NCBI GenBank assembly: GCA_016782225.1
Contig: JADDOW010000082.1
Coordinates: forward strand, 1-37,089
Length of the DNA: 37,089 nt
DNA from: Nitrososphaeraceae archaeon
GTDB taxonomy: Archaea; Thermoproteota; Nitrososphaeria; Nitrososphaerales; Nitrososphaeraceae
Direction: 5' to 3'
The number at the start of each line of letters is the position of its first letter. Positions within the stretch are counted from its first letter, which is position 1. The notes below the pieces were generated by a model that was not told the DNA's origin, ran no database searches, and worked only from the letters and a program-made list of their open reading frames with translations. Positions 34,633 through 37,089 of this stretch are shown here, one piece after another. Position numbers and translations under genes: made by a program.

Positions 34633-35763
34633 ATGCATAACAATATTTACAAAGACAATAACACCGAGCAAAAACCCAATGCAGAAACAGATAAGGAGTC
34701 TCTTGCCAAAACAGATGAAAATTTGGCTGAGATTATAACAGTTGGTTCAAGCTGTTCTGTCCCTACACCCGACAGAGGCTTACCCTGCACTCTGATAAGT
34801 ATAGGTAAAGTTAAACTGGTTTTTGATTATGGGGATGGAGCCACACAAAAACTTTTAAGATTTGTCGATTTTGGTCAAGACGAAGTATTCATATTCTTTA
34901 CGCACGACCATCCTGATCACTGGACAGGTATTTTGGCATTGCCTGGAATTATCTATACAATGCTTATTGAGAAAGTGCCAATCAAAAAAATCCATATTTA
35001 CGCAAATGCATCTATTGCCAATTCTTTAGTGAAATTTTTAAAAAGTAATAGAATGTATGAGTTGCGCAAGTACTTTGAGATTAACTACATTAGCAAATAT
35101 GGTTCTTGTTTGGATGACTATCCAAACCATGACACACACTTTAAGACTGATGCTGCATTTAAAAGGGCCATAAGGTCTTTTTCAGAAGGAAAAAGAAAAG
35201 CACCGACTCCCGAGGGTTCGGATTGGAAGATAACCAAATCCACCAACTCAAACATGACAGTCAACATCAAAAACCTTAACAATTGGAATGATTTTGTTTC
35301 AGTGAGATGGAGTCCTGTTCTTCATGTTTCATCCTCGTTGGCCTTTCGTGTAAATGTCGGTAAGTTTTTGTTTTCTGCCAATATGGAGTCATGCACAAAT
35401 GCTGGGATTGACCACACTGCACCTCCCGAAATTGAAAACTATTGTTCAATTGGGATTACAGGTGATACCAAATACTTTCCGCACATGAATGACTTTTTCC
35501 AGTCCTGCTCAGCCTTGGTGTGTGATTGTACTTTTTCAAAAAGGCTGCCCAACAAGACAAAAGCAAAGCACATGTCAATTGAGCAAGCCTGCCAACTTTG
35601 TAGGATGGCCAAGATAAAATTACTGATAGCAACTCATCTTCACATCAAATTCAGTGAAAAAGGCCAAGACAAAGGATACCTGCAAGAACTAAAAGGAATT
35701 TGGCATAACTTCCCTTTGATAGAAATTGGCGCCGACTCATCAGTTTACAGAATTAAGCATTAG
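34633..35763 (+). CDS. metallo-beta-lactamase fold hydrolase, RNase Z-like
   Basis: A roughly 376-residue protein of the MBL fold. The metal motif THDHPDHWTG (HxHxDH) lies near residues 90-96. Later ligands are the His in SPVLHVSSSLAF, the Asp in GITGDTKYF and the His in LIATHLHIKF. The N-terminal TVGSSCSVPTPDRGLPC strand and the overall order are those of RNase Z/arylsulfatase-like members, which process tRNA 3' ends or hydrolyse esters. It has no clear RNase Z exosite and carries an extra insert of about 60 residues before the SVRW strand, so RNase Z activity is not assured. GTG 34624 is possible, but ATG 34633 has AGGTG at SD spacing and is preferred. Confidence 0.8.
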   Translation: MHNNIYKDNNTEQKPNAETDKESLAKTDENLAEIITVGSSCSVPTPDRGLPCTLISIGKVKLVFDYGDGATQKLLRFVDFGQDEVFIFFTHDHPDHWTGILALPGIIYTMLIEKVPIKKIHIYANASIANSLVKFLKSNRMYELRKYFEINYISKYGSCLDDYPNHDTHFKTDAAFKRAIRSFSEGKRKAPTPEGSDWKITKSTNSNMTVNIKNLNNWNDFVSVRWSPVLHVSSSLAFRVNVGKFLFSANMESCTNAGIDHTAPPEIENYCSIGITGDTKYFPHMNDFFQSCSALVCDCTFSKRLPNKTKAKHMSIEQACQLCRMAKIKLLIATHLHIKFSEKGQDKGYLQELKGIWHNFPLIEIGADSSVYRIKH

Positions 35764-35924
35764 TTTTCAAAAACATCCATTAACAACATGAGAAAAACTA
35801 AGAGAAAGAATCGATACAATATTAATAGATAGGTTATTGGTGGACTTTATCCCAATGGAAAGTTTAGCAGTGGATATGGTAGGTATTATTTATACCAAGC
35901 CAAAGTGGAACAAGTACTGTAGTA

Positions 35925-36656
35925 ATGAGTGAATTTTGGGACAGGGTATACAAATCAGACAGCACTTTCTTTGGCGAGGAACCAAGCAGTTTTGCAAACC
36001 TTTCTTTTAACCACATGAAATCAAACAACGTAAAGAAGGTATTGGAGATAGGGGCAGGTCATGGAAGGGATACAATGTTTTTTGCCTCCAATGGCCTTGA
36101 GGTAGAAGATCTAGACTACTCTAGTAAAGTTATCAATATAATAATCAAAAAGGCACATGAGAAAAAGCTACCAGTAAAACCACAACTATTTGATGTCAAA
36201 GAGCCATTACCATTTAAAGATGCATGTTTTGATGCCGCATATTCACATATGCTTCTAAACATGAGGTTTTCACAACATGAGCTTCATTCAATTTTTTCAG
36301 AGATTAGGTGCGTATTAAAACCAAATGGAATGAACTATTTTTCAGTCAGAAACCATAATGGACAATTCCACGGTTCGGGGGTTAAAGTTGAAGAAGTAGA
36401 AGGCATTTATGACATAAACGGTTTTGAGGTGAGATTCTTTTCAGAAAAGGAAATACTTGATTTGATGGCAAAAGAAGGTTTTAAGATGCTCTGGATGAGA
36501 GAAGAATATGAAGAGCCGGTAACGCTTTATCTTGTGGCTTCCATCAAACTTAAAAAACCAATATATGTAAATGTTGAGTCGCATCTGGAAATATTCAATT
36601 ATCTTCGTTTACATCATTTTTTGCAGACCCACGCTAAGTATATGATGATTATTTAG
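35925..36656 (+). CDS. SAM-dependent methyltransferase (class I)
   Basis: A 243-residue Rossmann-fold methyltransferase. Motif I is VLEIGAGHGRDTMFF (residues 39-53) and binds the S-adenosylmethionine carboxylate. The acidic residues at the end of the second strand (EVEDLDYSS) bind ribose. AAYSHMLLNMRF and VLKPNGMNYFSVRN form motifs IV and VI. An N-terminal WDRVYKSDSTFFGEEPS start is typical of TehB/thiopurine-methyltransferase-like members, which methylate small molecules including metalloids; the substrate is not determined. It starts at an ATG. It converges on a P-type ATPase gene, which would be consistent with metal handling but does not prove it. Confidence 0.88.
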   Translation: MSEFWDRVYKSDSTFFGEEPSSFANLSFNHMKSNNVKKVLEIGAGHGRDTMFFASNGLEVEDLDYSSKVINIIIKKAHEKKLPVKPQLFDVKEPLPFKDACFDAAYSHMLLNMRFSQHELHSIFSEIRCVLKPNGMNYFSVRNHNGQFHGSGVKVEEVEGIYDINGFEVRFFSEKEILDLMAKEGFKMLWMREEYEEPVTLYLVASIKLKKPIYVNVESHLEIFNYLRLHHFLQTHAKYMMII

Positions 36657-36852
36657 CAATGAAGAGCATTTCCGTATTGTATTTGGCTTAGGATCGTTTC
36701 AGTTCTAAAGACCATTAAAAGTGACAGTAAAGGAGTAAGTGGAATTGGCGATTTATATGCCCACTATCACATAGGCTCTGTCAAGTTCCCGCAGACAAAC
36801 GCCTAAATTGTACCTGTCAAAAGTCGCCTGATAGAAAATTATTTTTTTGCCA

Positions 36853-37089
36853 TCACGTTACTGCTTTTTTTGTACCAAATCGCCTCAAGAACAGCGAGTT
36901 TCCAAACACCAAGGTGTCACTTATAACCCATCCCAGTGCCCCCAATGCGGGAGTAAGTATAAGTGAATTGGTCATGCCATAGAAAAGGCCAGCCGCTATT
37001 GAAATAGTTATGACATTATAGGCAAAAGACATTGTCAGGTTCTGCTTTATTTTTTTCATTGAATATCCGGCAAGTTTAGATGCATAAAC
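36853..37089 (-). CDS. heavy-metal P-type ATPase, C-terminal fragment
   Basis: Only the C-terminal 78 codons lie in the window; the frame is open to the edge at 37089 and the 5' part lies beyond it. The sequence (KLAGYSMKKIKQNLTMSFAYNVI, then ISIAAGLFYG, PALGALGWVISDTLVFGNSLFLRRF) is the final transmembrane pair of P1B-type metal-exporting ATPases such as CopA, where the last segment carries the ALGW...NSLRLRR-like motif. The pumped metal cannot be told from this piece; copper or another soft metal is most likely from the motif. Catalytic DKTGT and metal-binding domains lie outside. Confidence 0.9.
   Translation of the reverse strand, partial: VYASKLAGYSMKKIKQNLTMSFAYNVITISIAAGLFYGMTNSLILTPALGALGWVISDTLVFGNSLFLRRFGTKKAVT

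Noticed and set aside
35208-35220. 13-base match (TCCCGAGGGTTCG) to the tRNA-Ser T-arm inside the metallo-hydrolase gene, considered as a far attachment site
   Set aside because: Similarity stops abruptly on both sides, the frame and protein are normal there, and no acceptor-stem sequence follows.

Overview
The window looks like a chromosomal segment of an AT-rich ammonia-oxidising archaeon (Nitrososphaeria, formerly Thaumarchaeota). This rests on a single-chain archaeal/eukaryal-type glycyl-tRNA synthetase, a Ski2/Hel308-like helicase, an XPD/Rad3-like helicase, an archaeal coiled-coil protein, a bulge-intron tRNA-Ser, TATA-box promoters and many TTG/GTG starts. Low GC, wide intergenic gaps and stress or detoxification enzymes (ring-cleaving dioxygenase-like protein, secreted dienelactone hydrolase, nitroreductase) fit a Nitrosocosmicus-like soil lineage. 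That placement is inference, because no amo, rRNA or other marker gene is present.

Layout. 1-9 kb: VOC dioxygenase-like protein, aldo/keto reductase, eight-bladed PQQ-like propeller, Nudix hydrolase, a frameshifted HExxH metallopeptidase-like gene, secreted dienelactone hydrolase, bifunctional-nuclease-domain protein and NTF2-like protein. 9-17 kb: a protein with two cysteine clusters, Ski2/Hel308-like helicase, short-chain dehydrogenase, tandem rhodanese and, divergently, an XPD/DinG-like helicase whose N-terminus seems to lie upstream of the first usable start codon. 17-22 kb: hypothetical proteins, a coiled-coil protein, a stand-alone Bud32/RIO-like kinase and a secreted beta-helix protein. 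22-31 kb: GT28-like glycosyltransferase, a ThiI-like THUMP protein, a C39-like/TPR protein, a class I glutamine amidotransferase, a glutaredoxin-like protein, GlyRS, a thymidylate-kinase-like protein and endonuclease IV. Four proteins in this stretch keep the family fold but have lost the catalytic signature.

31-34 kb is the most unusual part. An intact tRNA-Ser(GGA) with a 13-nt intron is followed, 63 bases beyond its 3' end, by a decayed inverted copy of the tRNA-Ser 3' half (34 matches in 45 aligned positions). Both sequences lie within one minus-strand reading frame that enters the tRNA antisense and stops in its D-arm. That frame also carries three evenly spaced near-palindromes, and the next 1.4 kb is gene-poor and contains a frameshifted coiled-coil gene. 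This resembles the scar of an element that integrated at a tRNA gene. 34-37 kb returns to ordinary genes: nitroreductase, RNase Z-like metallo-hydrolase, methyltransferase and the C-terminal end of a P-type ATPase cut by the window edge.

No CRISPR array, complete insertion sequence, rRNA or replication origin was seen. Most genes appear to be transcribed singly or in pairs, so no long operon links them.
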